Shown here: positions 24,180-33,181 of the stretch, piece after piece
How the letters are laid out: the number at the start of each line of letters is the position of its first letter
Numbering within the stretch: position 1 is the first letter of the stretch
Assembly: GCA_964498095.1 (NCBI GenBank)
Contig: CAZCFY010000007.1
Span: 62,001-126,000 of the forward strand
Length of the DNA: 64,000 bases
Reading direction: 5' to 3'
From: SG-bin7 sp964498095
GTDB taxonomy: Bacteria > Bdellovibrionota > Bdellovibrionia > Bdellovibrionales > SG-bin7
Position numbers and translations under genes: made by a program
Notes under the pieces: model-generated
What the model saw: the letters and a program-made list of their open reading frames with translations, nothing else
Databases searched by the model: none
Told to the model about the DNA's origin: nothing

Positions 24180-24533
24180 ATGCATAAGTGTATACTTTTT
24201 TTATCAGCCATAACCTTAACTGGGACTTTGGCAATTGCCGAGGAACCAGCAATACCAATGCTCGGTCAAACAGCCGACGGTAAAGTCGTTGAAGCGGCGA
24301 TACCTGAAGGGCTCTATACCAAGAGACTGCAAGGCGCCATTCATCATGTCGAAGCTTCAACGCTCAAAGCACTTTCGACAAAAAAAGAAGAATCAAAACA
24401 TTTCATGCTTCGTAGTGTAGTCGTTGGACTCGGCGTGAATATGGAAATAAAAGCCGGCCCAGTAATTAAGTTCGGAGCTTTGCCTAGATTTCGTGTCGGT
24501 TTCAGTAACGCAAAAGAACCATCGATTCCATAG
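24180..24533 (+). CDS. Small exported protein with one beta-hairpin unit
   Basis: A 117-residue product with a signal peptide (MHKCILFLSAITLTGTLAIA). The mature protein ends in an alternating hydrophobic segment (MLRSVVVGLGVNMEIKAGP, then IKFGALPRFRVGF) that looks like a two-strand beta hairpin similar to repeated segments in the next gene product and in the third gene product. Its Shine-Dalgarno sequence is buried in a hairpin. It is first of a three-gene operon with gaps of 14 and 16 bases. No known family is recognised. Confidence 0.68.
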   Translation: MHKCILFLSAITLTGTLAIAEEPAIPMLGQTADGKVVEAAIPEGLYTKRLQGAIHHVEASTLKALSTKKEESKHFMLRSVVVGLGVNMEIKAGPVIKFGALPRFRVGFSNAKEPSIP

Positions 24534-24547
24534 TAAGGAGAGCCATC

Positions 24548-25945
24548 ATGAGTAAACTATCGAAAACCATAATTTTAATTCTTACCTTAATGTTCTCGGC
24601 ATTCGCTAGCGCCGAACTTAGTCCCAACACTCCAGAGTCTTGGTACAAGCTTCCCGAACAAAATTTCGCGGAAGGAAGGGGATTTTTAGAAAACAATGGC
24701 AGTGAGGACACAAAAAAACTTGAACAAACCGTAGACGCTATTTTCCGAGCCGACGGTCACGCCGTGGAAAACGCAATTTCTGGAGCTTACGCCTTCGCTA
24801 CAAACAACGAGAAAAAACCAAGTGACTGGGTTCCTTGGCGCGCCGAAGTCTTCACAACTGACTTATCATTGTCGGTAGGTGGCTTGCTCGGTGTATTAAT
24901 GACAAAGGGCACAGCTACCGTAAGAGCTTACTGGCGCAAGCAATATCCCGCGCCCTCTACCCCCTCTAAATTTGTAAATCCCGACGAAAAAGAATCAAAT
25001 GAAGCCACAATTAATATTACTGACGATTCGACCCTTACTGATATGACCCAACAAATTGAGTCAGTAATCAAAGTCGCAGCCAGAGCAAAAAAAGTCGAAG
25101 ATACTCCGCTGCTGCGTGCCGAACTCTTAAGTACGGCACAAGACTTTCAAAATCTCGCCTATAGCTTTAGTCAAACAAATCAAAATTTACCTTGGTGGGT
25201 GCAAAGATTTCGGGTGGATTTTACCGTGGATGCTTCTGGCCACGTTAATCCCACTGTCACTGTTGGCGGCGAAGCGCGCTTTCGCTTTGAATGGCACCGC
25301 ATAAAGCGCAAGGCTGGAAATGTGTTAGCAGCGGCAAAGGTCAAAAAGCCTATTCTAAACCCTGACGCTCTGAACACATTTGTAAAAAATATGTCAAAAG
25401 ATTTGGATCAAGCATTTACATGGATGCCTGAATACGACTTTCAAGCGCACACCGTGCGCATGGGTTTAGGAATTAGTGCTAAAGGTGATATCGGAGTTGT
25501 CCGCGGGTCAGCAGGTGTCGTCGGGCAAATTTATTTTACCCGCGACGTAAAAAGACCAACTCAACAACCAAAACCTGTTCACATAGCCACAAACAGTGGA
25601 GTACTGCTCATCGAACGCGAACCCAGCAATCAGAGCCTAGAGTTTGCCGAGCAAAAGCGAATTCACTACGAACTTAATAATGTATCTGGAGCAGGGTCCT
25701 TTTTTGGCAATCCAATAAAAGAAGCCGTTTATAAAATTAATCGTGAAAACTTTCGTAATGGTTTAAAAAGAGCTGCCAAAATTTCAAAGTTTTTTGCCAA
25801 ACGGGCCGCCCAACAACATGGTGCCGGTTGGAAAATCTATGAACTAAGGACCGCTTTCGACGCTTCGGTCTCTGGTGAACTAACAATGGCGACTTTGCAA
25901 GGCGCCGTAACCGCGCAAGTTTCATTCTTTAACCAAAAGTATTAA
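24548..25945 (+). CDS. Exported protein with about four related beta-hairpin units
   Basis: The 465-residue protein has a signal peptide cleaved near AFASA (residue 22). Between helical stretches there are four similar segments of ~30 residues at about 101-129, 221-250, 303-331 and 432-461. Each begins with a polar/aromatic strand, passes a glycine-rich turn and ends in an aromatic strand (for example VRMGLGISAKGDIGVVRGSA and LRTAFDASVSGELTMATLQG). No established domain is recognised. It may be an outer-membrane or periplasmic assembly. A GGAG site precedes the ATG. Confidence 0.68.
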   Translation: MSKLSKTIILILTLMFSAFASAELSPNTPESWYKLPEQNFAEGRGFLENNGSEDTKKLEQTVDAIFRADGHAVENAISGAYAFATNNEKKPSDWVPWRAEVFTTDLSLSVGGLLGVLMTKGTATVRAYWRKQYPAPSTPSKFVNPDEKESNEATINITDDSTLTDMTQQIESVIKVAARAKKVEDTPLLRAELLSTAQDFQNLAYSFSQTNQNLPWWVQRFRVDFTVDASGHVNPTVTVGGEARFRFEWHRIKRKAGNVLAAAKVKKPILNPDALNTFVKNMSKDLDQAFTWMPEYDFQAHTVRMGLGISAKGDIGVVRGSAGVVGQIYFTRDVKRPTQQPKPVHIATNSGVLLIEREPSNQSLEFAEQKRIHYELNNVSGAGSFFGNPIKEAVYKINRENFRNGLKRAAKISKFFAKRAAQQHGAGWKIYELRTAFDASVSGELTMATLQGAVTAQVSFFNQKY

Positions 25946-25961
25946 CGGAAAGGGAATTAGC

Positions 25962-26273
25962 ATGAAAACCTTTATCAAAATTATATTAGTTGGGACTTCT
26001 ACCATAGCGATAAACGTTCAGGGCGCAGATCTAACTCTTAGCGACTATGTCGCCAATGAGGTTACATCTCTCGACTCAGCTTTCAGTGAATTGGGCGAGC
26101 TAAATGAATCTAAAGAAGATAATGAAGCTTATTTTTTCCGGAGATTTTGGCTACGTCTAAGACCCAAGGTCGGGCTAAAAGTACCTGGATTCGCAACGTT
26201 TGAAGTCATCCCCGAAGTTGAAATGCTTTGGGAAAAAGAAGCTCCCGAGGGCTGGGAAACTTACAAGCCTTAA
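25962..26273 (+). CDS. Small exported protein with one beta-hairpin unit
   Basis: A 103-residue product with a signal peptide (MKTFIKIILVGTSTIAINVQGA). Its C-terminal part (FWLRLRPKVGLKVPGFATF, then EVIPEVEMLW) resembles the hairpin units of the two preceding gene products. It is the last gene of this three-gene operon and ends 5 bases before the convergent MFS gene. No family is recognised. Confidence 0.65.
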   Translation: MKTFIKIILVGTSTIAINVQGADLTLSDYVANEVTSLDSAFSELGELNESKEDNEAYFFRRFWLRLRPKVGLKVPGFATFEVIPEVEMLWEKEAPEGWETYKP

Positions 26274-26278
26274 ACTTT

Positions 26279-27460
26279 CTAATTTTGTTTTGCCGCGCAA
26301 CGGGTTAAAAGTCCGGCGGCAAACAAAGCTAAAACCGCGCCCATATTAAAAGCGGTCTGAGCTCCAAATTCCTGCCAAACATATCCAAATCCAATACTGG
26401 CAGGCAATGCCATCAAGCCGATGACAAAATGAAAATAACCGTACGCTGTTCCACGCCTTTCCGCCTTTACAAGTTCAGGAACGAAGGCGCGCTCGCCGGG
26501 CTCGACGAAGCCAAAGAAAACACCATAGAATAGAAATGCACAAATCACGATGGCCTTTGAGTCAAACGAACCCATTATGAAATAGGTAAAGGCATAAATA
26601 ATCCAACCAAAGAAAATACTGTTACGGTGGCCAATTTTATCAGAGACCCTTCCACCGAAATACGTCGTAAACATTTTTATGGAATTATGAGCGGCCCAAA
26701 GTGAAGCGACGCCGGCGGGCGAAATACCTAAATCCGAAAGTCTTAAAAGTAAAAAGGCGTCGGTAGCATTTCCCAAGGTAAAAACTAAAACGGCAAGTAA
26801 AAACTTTCGATAATTGGCACCAAGGTTAACCCAGTCACCATAGAGGCCCTTAAAACTTATTTTTTCTTCAGCGGTCTTTTCAACTAATTTTTCGGCCTCT
26901 TTTTCTTTAAGGCCAAAAGCTAGAACCAGAATGGTTATGATCCCAGGTATTAGTGACAAGGCAAAAACGTTTCTTAATGTAACACCTGGGATAGCCATAA
27001 TTGCTGCCGCCAGCAAGGGGCCGGCGACGGCGCCGGCATGGTCCATTGCGCGGTGGAGACCAAACGCACGGCCGCGCTGATGATGGTCCGTGATATCGGC
27101 AACCAAGGCGTCCCGCGGAGAGGTGCGAAGACCTTTACCCACGCGGTCAATAAAACGCACCAATAAAACAAAATACCAACTATGAGCAATAGAAATCACT
27201 GGCCTGATAATCCCCGAAAGAGAGTAACCGGAAACTATAATCGGCTTTTTCCGTTTTGCGCGGTCCGACCAGATACCAGAAACTACTTTCATGATGGAGG
27301 CGATCGCTTCAGCAAATCCTTCTATCACTCCCAATTGAAAAGCTGACGCTCCCAAAGTCTGCGACAAAAACACCGGGAGCAAAGGGTAAATCATTTCGGA
27401 ACCCACATCCGTAAAGAAACTGGCAGTTCCCAATATTAATACCGTCTTTTTCCAGGTCAA
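26279..27460 (-). CDS. Major facilitator superfamily transporter
   Basis: A 393-residue protein with about 12 hydrophobic segments. The loop-2/3 MFS motif appears as GIWSDRAKRKKPI, with a related half-repeat GGRVSDKIGHRNSIF in the C-terminal half; DRVGKGLRTSPRDALVAD is typical of the YbfB/DHA-like group seen in many proteobacteria. Substrate is unknown. It overlaps the upstream REC-cNMP gene by 4 bases and is last in a five-gene minus-strand unit. Confidence 0.85.
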   Translation of the reverse strand: MTWKKTVLILGTASFFTDVGSEMIYPLLPVFLSQTLGASAFQLGVIEGFAEAIASIMKVVSGIWSDRAKRKKPIIVSGYSLSGIIRPVISIAHSWYFVLLVRFIDRVGKGLRTSPRDALVADITDHHQRGRAFGLHRAMDHAGAVAGPLLAAAIMAIPGVTLRNVFALSLIPGIITILVLAFGLKEKEAEKLVEKTAEEKISFKGLYGDWVNLGANYRKFLLAVLVFTLGNATDAFLLLRLSDLGISPAGVASLWAAHNSIKMFTTYFGGRVSDKIGHRNSIFFGWIIYAFTYFIMGSFDSKAIVICAFLFYGVFFGFVEPGERAFVPELVKAERRGTAYGYFHFVIGLMALPASIGFGYVWQEFGAQTAFNMGAVLALFAAGLLTRCAAKQN

Positions 27461-28209
27461 GACTGTGAAACTTTCTCGTTACTGCGCTTTAATCTTTTGG
27501 AGAGGGTAGCCGCCAAGGCTTTTGCCCATGAAGGCTTCGAGAATAATACGTAATCCAAGGTGCTAAAGGGAATTTCTATAAGTTCGCAATCACTTGTGGC
27601 TTTTACAGTTGCGGACCTAGGCTCATGATTAATATGTGACATCTCGCCAACGAACTCACCGGCAGCAATTTCTCCCAATAATTTCTCATGACGAAAAGCT
27701 CTAAGAGTTCCTTTTCTAACAATAAAGACACTATTGCCCGGCTCGCCCTCTTTAATTAACTCATCGCCAGCACTCAAAAAAACCATGCGGTAGTCGGAGT
27801 GAGCGGAATTAGTAAGTCTGTTCAGTGCACGGGTAATACAAGAGGTAAAACGAATTTCATTTTTGTCATCGATGTAGAACTGAACCCGCCCAGTGACGAC
27901 TTCGTCCACAAAATGTTCGTTATCGGGTAAACGTGAGGCAATTATCACTTGAACATCATTGTATTTAGGATTTTTTAAAACATGATCGACGAGTTCAATA
28001 CCCGTTACTCTTGGTAATAAATAATCAGTGATTAATACGTCGGGAGGCGCATTCTCTAGCTTTAAAGTCGCATCATGCCCATCGCTGGTATAAAAAATTG
28101 TGGCATTGGCAATATGCTTTTGAATAAAAAAACCAAATTGAGTCTGGCGCTCTTGATCGGGACTCGCTATTAAAAATACGCGTTTGTCTTCGAGGCGAGT
28201 CGCAGTCAT
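27457..28209 (-). CDS. Response regulator fused to a cyclic-nucleotide-binding domain
   Basis: The 250-residue protein has an N-terminal receiver with phospho-acceptor Asp about 62 (VLITDYLLPRVTG), though the acidic pocket is reduced to IASPDQE. From about residue 140 a cNMP-binding fold follows (FLSAGDELIKEGEPGNSVFIV, LLGEIAAGEFVGEMSHINHEPRSATVKA is the phosphate-binding cassette region). No DNA-binding domain is present, so it acts by protein contacts. It sits between the HPPD and MFS genes, 3 bases from the former. Confidence 0.85.
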   Translation of the reverse strand: MTATRLEDKRVFLIASPDQERQTQFGFFIQKHIANATIFYTSDGHDATLKLENAPPDVLITDYLLPRVTGIELVDHVLKNPKYNDVQVIIASRLPDNEHFVDEVVTGRVQFYIDDKNEIRFTSCITRALNRLTNSAHSDYRMVFLSAGDELIKEGEPGNSVFIVRKGTLRAFRHEKLLGEIAAGEFVGEMSHINHEPRSATVKATSDCELIEIPFSTLDYVLFSKPSWAKALAATLSKRLKRSNEKVSQS

Positions 28210-28212
28210 TAC

Positions 28213-29253
28213 CTACAAAACCCCGCGCTTTTCCTGATCTCTTTCGATAGCGCGAAACAAAGCTCCGAAATTACCCTCGCCAAAGGAATAGTGATTCTTG
28301 CGCTGTATGATCTCAACGAAAATTGGGCCGACAATATTTTTGGTGAAAATTTGCAGCAAATAACCTTCTTCGTCGCCATCAACTAAAACTTTGCGTTTTT
28401 GGATTTCCTGATGGTCCTCGGTAACATTGGGAACACGGTTAAAAACTTCGTCATAGTAATCGTCATCAATATCCAGGGTCTCTATGGAGCTACCCTCTAA
28501 ACTTTTTAAAGAACCCAAAATATCTTCGGTTAAAAAGGCGATGTGCTGCACGCCAGGTCCCTTGTACTCGCGTAAGTACTCGTTGATTTGCGACTTGTGT
28601 TCGGTGCCTTCATTAATTGGAATACAAAATTTTCCACACGGTGACTTCAGGGCAAAAGAAGTCAATCCCGTTTTTACTCCACGTATGTCAAAGTAACGGA
28701 CTTCGGTAAAGCCAAAAACATTTTTATAAAATTCCGAAAGTTCCTTCATCGCCCCTTTTTCGACATTGTTGGTAAGGTGATCTATTAGCAAGAATCCCTT
28801 TGGGGTTACTTGAATTGGCTTTTTCTCTTCAATGAAGCCCAGATTTTCATAAAGTTTTTTGTCGCCGTAATTTTCGATAAAATAAATTATGGAGTTTCCA
28901 ATACCCCAAATCGCGGGCAATGGCTTTCCGTCGGCGCCAGTATAATCACTCGATTCACATTCTTTGGCACCACGCTCAAGCGCGGTTTTTAACGCGGCCT
29001 TAGCATCTTTAACCCGCCAGCCCATTGAACATATTGACGGGCCATGCGCTTTATAAAACTTTTCGGCCATGGTCGTTGGTTCATTATTTAACAGAAAATG
29101 AATATCGTTTTGCACGAAATAAGAAATTTCTTTGGCTTTATGTTTTTTTGTTTTTGAAAAGCCAAATTCTAAAAATAACTTCTCCAAGGCCTGCGGCTTG
29201 GGAGAAGCAAATTCAACAAATTCAATTCCGTCTAAATTAAGGTAATTGCTCAT
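28213..29253 (-). CDS. hpd: 4-hydroxyphenylpyruvate dioxygenase
   Basis: This 346-residue non-haem iron dioxygenase converts 4-hydroxyphenylpyruvate to homogentisate in tyrosine breakdown. Iron ligands are visible: His 159 (LLIDHLTNN), His 237 (GVQHIAFL) and Glu 314 (IFVEIIQRK). The C-terminal FGEGNFGALFRAIERDQEKRG is the family's usual end. An AAGGTATGAG leader precedes the ATG. Homogentisate pathway genes are not adjacent. It lies in an operon with isoaspartyl peptidase and a ChaN-like protein, all consistent with using host- or protein-derived amino acids. Confidence 0.93.
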   Translation of the reverse strand: MSNYLNLDGIEFVEFASPKPQALEKLFLEFGFSKTKKHKAKEISYFVQNDIHFLLNNEPTTMAEKFYKAHGPSICSMGWRVKDAKAALKTALERGAKECESSDYTGADGKPLPAIWGIGNSIIYFIENYGDKKLYENLGFIEEKKPIQVTPKGFLLIDHLTNNVEKGAMKELSEFYKNVFGFTEVRYFDIRGVKTGLTSFALKSPCGKFCIPINEGTEHKSQINEYLREYKGPGVQHIAFLTEDILGSLKSLEGSSIETLDIDDDYYDEVFNRVPNVTEDHQEIQKRKVLVDGDEEGYLLQIFTKNIVGPIFVEIIQRKNHYSFGEGNFGALFRAIERDQEKRGVL

Positions 29254-29263
29254 ACCTTATCCT

Positions 29264-30142
29264 TTAGTACGATTTTTTAGCTGCAGCAATAGGTTCTTTC
29301 ACAAAATAGGCAAAGTCAGCAAGTTGCCCAAACTTAGGGTGCATTAACTCTTTTAGAAGCTGATCTTCCGTAAATTCAGAGGCATCTATAATGCGAATAA
29401 TGAGCTTTGAATCCCCTGGCAGGCGTTTGTGGAGGCGGTTAACAAAACCATCAAAATAGTCCGTATGAAAATGACCGGCAATCATAAAAATTTTATCAAA
29501 TCCCGATATTCTTGAAACCTCATGTGCCATTACGTCGTCCGTTAAGCATTGGGCATCAAAATAATTCGTCAATTTATCTGGAGTCGTATGATCGCCCATT
29601 AGATCTTTGAATCTCTGCCAATAATCCGCTCCGCCACTTTCATAATTCGGGGGAATGATTCTTGGATCCGCGGCCTTTATCCCACCCTTGGTTACAGGTG
29701 CTTTTTCTTCTCGAGAAAGGTTAATCCCAAAAAGTTTCCCTCCCTGACTGGCTACAGCCTGAAGAACTGGGATATAAGTATTATTCACGGGATTACCGAG
29801 CGTAAGCCTTATAAACTCTTCACCACTGAGAGTCTGGTTTTCAAACTTTTCCCAGAGTTCGTTGACTAGCGTTTGCTGATTATAGGCTAAAAATTCCCAA
29901 GCCAGAGCAAAAGTTAAATTGTGGCTAGTAACTACCTCTTTGATGATTTTCGCTTCGGCGTTTTGTACCTCTGGGGTTACATGATTTTCGCCCATAACGA
30001 TTAAACGGCTGGCCCGTGCTTCCGCAAGAAATTCGTCATTTGTAATTTCGGTGGTGTCGACCGCGCGAAATATTCGGCCGTTCCAGCTGGCCGCCTGGAT
30101 TGATTGTGAGAAGAACAAAAATAATAAAATAAAAAACTTCAT
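29264..30142 (-). CDS. ChaN-like haem-binding/Tiki-superfamily exported protein
   Basis: The 292-residue product has a signal peptide (MKFFILLFLFFSQSIQAAS). The mature domain begins LIVMGENHVTPEVQNAEAKII, matching the GE.H motif of ChaN/DUF399 proteins, with later histidines in MIAGHFHTDYFDGF. Family members bind haem or act as metalloproteases of the Tiki/EreA/PMT group. It sits 8 bases after the isoaspartyl peptidase gene and 10 before hpd, so it is co-transcribed. Confidence 0.8.
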   Translation of the reverse strand: MKFFILLFLFFSQSIQAASWNGRIFRAVDTTEITNDEFLAEARASRLIVMGENHVTPEVQNAEAKIIKEVVTSHNLTFALAWEFLAYNQQTLVNELWEKFENQTLSGEEFIRLTLGNPVNNTYIPVLQAVASQGGKLFGINLSREEKAPVTKGGIKAADPRIIPPNYESGGADYWQRFKDLMGDHTTPDKLTNYFDAQCLTDDVMAHEVSRISGFDKIFMIAGHFHTDYFDGFVNRLHKRLPGDSKLIIRIIDASEFTEDQLLKELMHPKFGQLADFAYFVKEPIAAAKKSY

Positions 30143-30150
30143 TTTGACCT

Positions 30151-30996
30151 CTACGGATTTATGTAAGTGTGAGATTTATCTTTAAGCGCCCAAGTCATAT
30201 GTGGCGAGGTTTTTGCCGCGCGCACATTTCCTTTTTTATCAATCGCGATAAAGCCAAAATCAGCTTTCCGCTTTTTAGCAGACTTTAAAATGTAAGATAT
30301 CGCGCGATCTAACTTAATTCCATTTTCTACCAGATTACAAATTGTCGCGGCAACAGCCTGATCAACGATTTGTTCGCCGACACCGGTAACAGAAACGGCA
30401 CAAACGGAGTTGGCGTAATTCCCCGCCACGGTTGGGGTATCCGAGACCCGATGTGGATATTCAAAGCCGCGTCCGCCCGTTGAAGTTGCGGCGCTTAACC
30501 TGCCCTTTTTATCAATAGCGATGGCCCCCACGGTGCCGTACTTTTTCTTTTTTTGCTTTTTCCAGGAGTCTAACTGTTCCGGAGTGTAAGGCGAAGAAAA
30601 CTTAAGTGATTTCTCGCGGGCAAAACTTTCGGCACCCGACTCAGACAGAACGCGAGCATCTTCTTTCTGTAATTTACGCGCTAAGTGAATCGGATTTTTT
30701 ATATTTTTGACGTTCATGCAACCGCTAAATGTTAATTTAGTGCCGTCCATGAGGCCGGCGCTCATTCGTATTACGCCATCACTTTGGATCTTTGAGCCCT
30801 TCCCCGCGTTATAGAGAGGATCATTTTCCAGTAACTCCACAGCTTTTTCCACAGCGTCGAGAGATGATCCGCCGCTAATTAGAATTTTATAGGCCTCTGT
30901 CAGGATATTACGTAAAGAATTCGAAACATTTTCTCTTGTTTTTGCGGGTTTGCGGCCAGCACCCCCATGAATAACCAAAATAGGAAATTTGGACAT
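30151..30996 (-). CDS. iaaA: Isoaspartyl peptidase / L-asparaginase (Ntn hydrolase)
   Basis: A 281-residue plant-type asparaginase. VIHGGAGR at the N-terminus and YNAGKGSKIQSDG are characteristic; the autocleavage site and nucleophile threonine lie in KYGTVGAIAIDKKG. TSTGGRGFEYPHRVSDTP follows as in the family. It removes isoaspartyl dipeptides or asparagine. No signal peptide is seen, so it is cytoplasmic. It heads the minus-strand operon ending with the MFS gene and is divergent from the SDR gene with a 28-bp gap. Confidence 0.92.
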   Translation of the reverse strand: MSKFPILVIHGGAGRKPAKTRENVSNSLRNILTEAYKILISGGSSLDAVEKAVELLENDPLYNAGKGSKIQSDGVIRMSAGLMDGTKLTFSGCMNVKNIKNPIHLARKLQKEDARVLSESGAESFAREKSLKFSSPYTPEQLDSWKKQKKKKYGTVGAIAIDKKGRLSAATSTGGRGFEYPHRVSDTPTVAGNYANSVCAVSVTGVGEQIVDQAVAATICNLVENGIKLDRAISYILKSAKKRKADFGFIAIDKKGNVRAAKTSPHMTWALKDKSHTYINP

Positions 30997-31024
30997 CCGC
31001 TAAATATATGCTTAGAATTAAAAA

Positions 31025-31810
31025 ATGGAAATTAAAAACAGAGAAGTTATAATTACGGGTACCTCACGCGGCATTGGTAAATCGATGGCCGAAGCTCTCG
31101 CCGGGCAAGGTGCCAGGTTACACTTAGTAAATCGCGAACCAAAGACAGAGTGGATTGAGCATTTTAAGAACATTGGCGCGAGTGCCGTGACCAATTGGCA
31201 GGCAGACCTTTCGAGCCCACAAAATATAAACAAATTTGTTAAGAGTTTTTTAGATTCCGGCACTGAGCCTGAACTATTAATAAACAATTCCGGCATACTT
31301 ACGGGTGGGCAGCTTGAGACACAAAACTTAAATAAAATTTATGAAATGCATCAGATTAATCTTACGGCGGTCATCCACCTTACCCATGCTTTTCTGCCAA
31401 AAATGTTAAAGAGAAATTTTGGCAAAATAGTCAACAATGCTAGCGTCTCTGGCGCTGTCATGCTCCCCTGCAACTCTACCTATGCCGCTACCAAGGCGGG
31501 AGTAATTGCCTTTACAAATTGTTTGCGTCAGGAGTTAACGGGAACAAACGTTACAACTCTTTTATTATTAACTCCGGCCGTAAAAACTGATATGTACGAT
31601 GAAATCCCAAATTTATTCCTAAAAAACTTCGCCCGCTATAAGCTCTCCGGAGTTTCCGCAAATTCCTGGTCACAAAAAGTTTGTAAGGCGATTCTTCGCG
31701 ACGATGCGGCCTGTAAACCTTCGGGATTTTCTGCCTTAAGTGTGTTTGTTTCTAAACATTTCCCCTACGTCGCGGAAAAGTTTGTGAGACACTACTATAG
31801 TCGTCTTTAA
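31025..31810 (+). CDS. Short-chain dehydrogenase/reductase
   Basis: The 261-residue protein has the SDR cofactor motif (GTSRGIGKSMAEAL), the NNSG stretch (the usual NNAG with serine), and the active-site YAATK preceded by VNNASVSGAV with the catalytic serine. It uses NAD(P)H on an unknown small substrate. No clear Shine-Dalgarno sequence is seen upstream of the ATG. Confidence 0.88.
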   Translation: MEIKNREVIITGTSRGIGKSMAEALAGQGARLHLVNREPKTEWIEHFKNIGASAVTNWQADLSSPQNINKFVKSFLDSGTEPELLINNSGILTGGQLETQNLNKIYEMHQINLTAVIHLTHAFLPKMLKRNFGKIVNNASVSGAVMLPCNSTYAATKAGVIAFTNCLRQELTGTNVTTLLLLTPAVKTDMYDEIPNLFLKNFARYKLSGVSANSWSQKVCKAILRDDAACKPSGFSALSVFVSKHFPYVAEKFVRHYYSRL

Positions 31811-31888
31811 AATAACACCTTCGTCTAGGTAAGAGCCAGTCTAAAATCCTGTGGGAGTTTATCTCGTTTTTACCGATAAGTTATTGAT

Positions 31889-33181
31889 ATGAAGGGTAAA
31901 ATTTCGCGGTTATTATTTGAACCACTTTACTTTAAGGGAGATGATCTCACACGCCATGTGTGTTTTACTTTTTCGGTCATCGCCTTTAGTTACTCTTTGT
32001 TGCTAGCGCCACTTCTTTTTAAAGTCATTTCTGATCAGAGCGTTTCCAAACTCTCGAATATTTTCTTAGTCGCCTATGCCTTACACGTGGCGGCCTACAT
32101 AATTTCTCGCGCTGGAAAGCACGTCATAGGCAGCATACTCTTAACCGCTGGTATTTTATTTGGAATTTATTCCGTCAGCTTTGCCGACGGCCGAATGGAA
32201 GTCCTTATCGGCGCCGCGCCTTTTGCATTCGTGGCGATTTTAATTTTAAGTATAATTTCATCTTGGCAATTTACTATTACCTTCTCCATCTTAAATCTTG
32301 GGCTATTTGCCGCTTGTGATTCTGAGCTCGGCAGCCTGCATCCCCTTCTTGCGGCGGCGTTTGAAACCGCATTTATACTTTTTGGAATTATCGCCGCTGC
32401 AACATCTTACCTACGCATAAATTATCGAAAACGCATCGAAAAGCAACGCTTGATGAGTATCTATCATTCGCGCTTAGCCTCGCTCAGCGAAATGGGTGGG
32501 GGAATTGCCCACGAAATTAATAATCCACTCACAATTATTCAAGGCTATGCCGCCCAGCTCATTTCGCTTGTTCAACGCCAACAGCTTAACGAAGAGAAAG
32601 TTACTCATGCCGCCGAAAAAATAATTGAAACTTCGGAGCGCATTTCAAAAACGATCTATAAACTGCGGTCATTTGCCCGCGATGGCGAAGGCGAACCTTT
32701 CCGAGAGCATCCCGTAAGCGCGGTCGTCGAAAGCGCCCTGGATTTCTGCCGGGCGAGATTTAGAAATCATAATATCAAATTGACGGCAGCCGCAATTCCT
32801 CCTGAACTCATGATCACTTGCCGTCCGGTACAAATGATACAAACAGTATTTAATCTTCTGAATAATAGTTTTGACGCCGTTCTCCCACTTAAAGAAAAGT
32901 GGGTGCATGTGGAGGTAAAAGACGTGGGAAGTGAAGTCGAAATTCATGTTACTGATTCGGGTAAAGGGATTCCCGCGGATGTCGCAGCCAAGATTTTCGA
33001 CCCGTATTTTACAACTAAGGATATCGGACAGGCGAGCGGCTTGGGACTTAGTATTAGTAACAGTCTAGTGTCTGCTCACGGTGGCAAAATTTATTTAGCG
33101 CCAAAATCAGAAAATACTTGTTTTGTAATCTCGGTTCCTAAGACCCAGGCACCCGCGGTGGTGCCGGCAAAGGCCGCCTAG
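31889..33181 (+). CDS. Membrane histidine kinase with multi-helix N-terminal sensor
   Basis: The 430-residue protein begins with about six hydrophobic segments (residues 25-175) with very short loops, so sensing is probably within the membrane. HisKA follows (LSEMGGGIAHEINNPLTIIQ), then HATPase (NNSFDAV, DSGKGIP, GLGLSISNSLV). There is no receiver domain. Its 3' end overlaps the convergent DedA gene by 44 bases. No cognate regulator is adjacent. Confidence 0.87.
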   Translation: MKGKISRLLFEPLYFKGDDLTRHVCFTFSVIAFSYSLLLAPLLFKVISDQSVSKLSNIFLVAYALHVAAYIISRAGKHVIGSILLTAGILFGIYSVSFADGRMEVLIGAAPFAFVAILILSIISSWQFTITFSILNLGLFAACDSELGSLHPLLAAAFETAFILFGIIAAATSYLRINYRKRIEKQRLMSIYHSRLASLSEMGGGIAHEINNPLTIIQGYAAQLISLVQRQQLNEEKVTHAAEKIIETSERISKTIYKLRSFARDGEGEPFREHPVSAVVESALDFCRARFRNHNIKLTAAAIPPELMITCRPVQMIQTVFNLLNNSFDAVLPLKEKWVHVEVKDVGSEVEIHVTDSGKGIPADVAAKIFDPYFTTKDIGQASGLGLSISNSLVSAHGGKIYLAPKSENTCFVISVPKTQAPAVVPAKAA

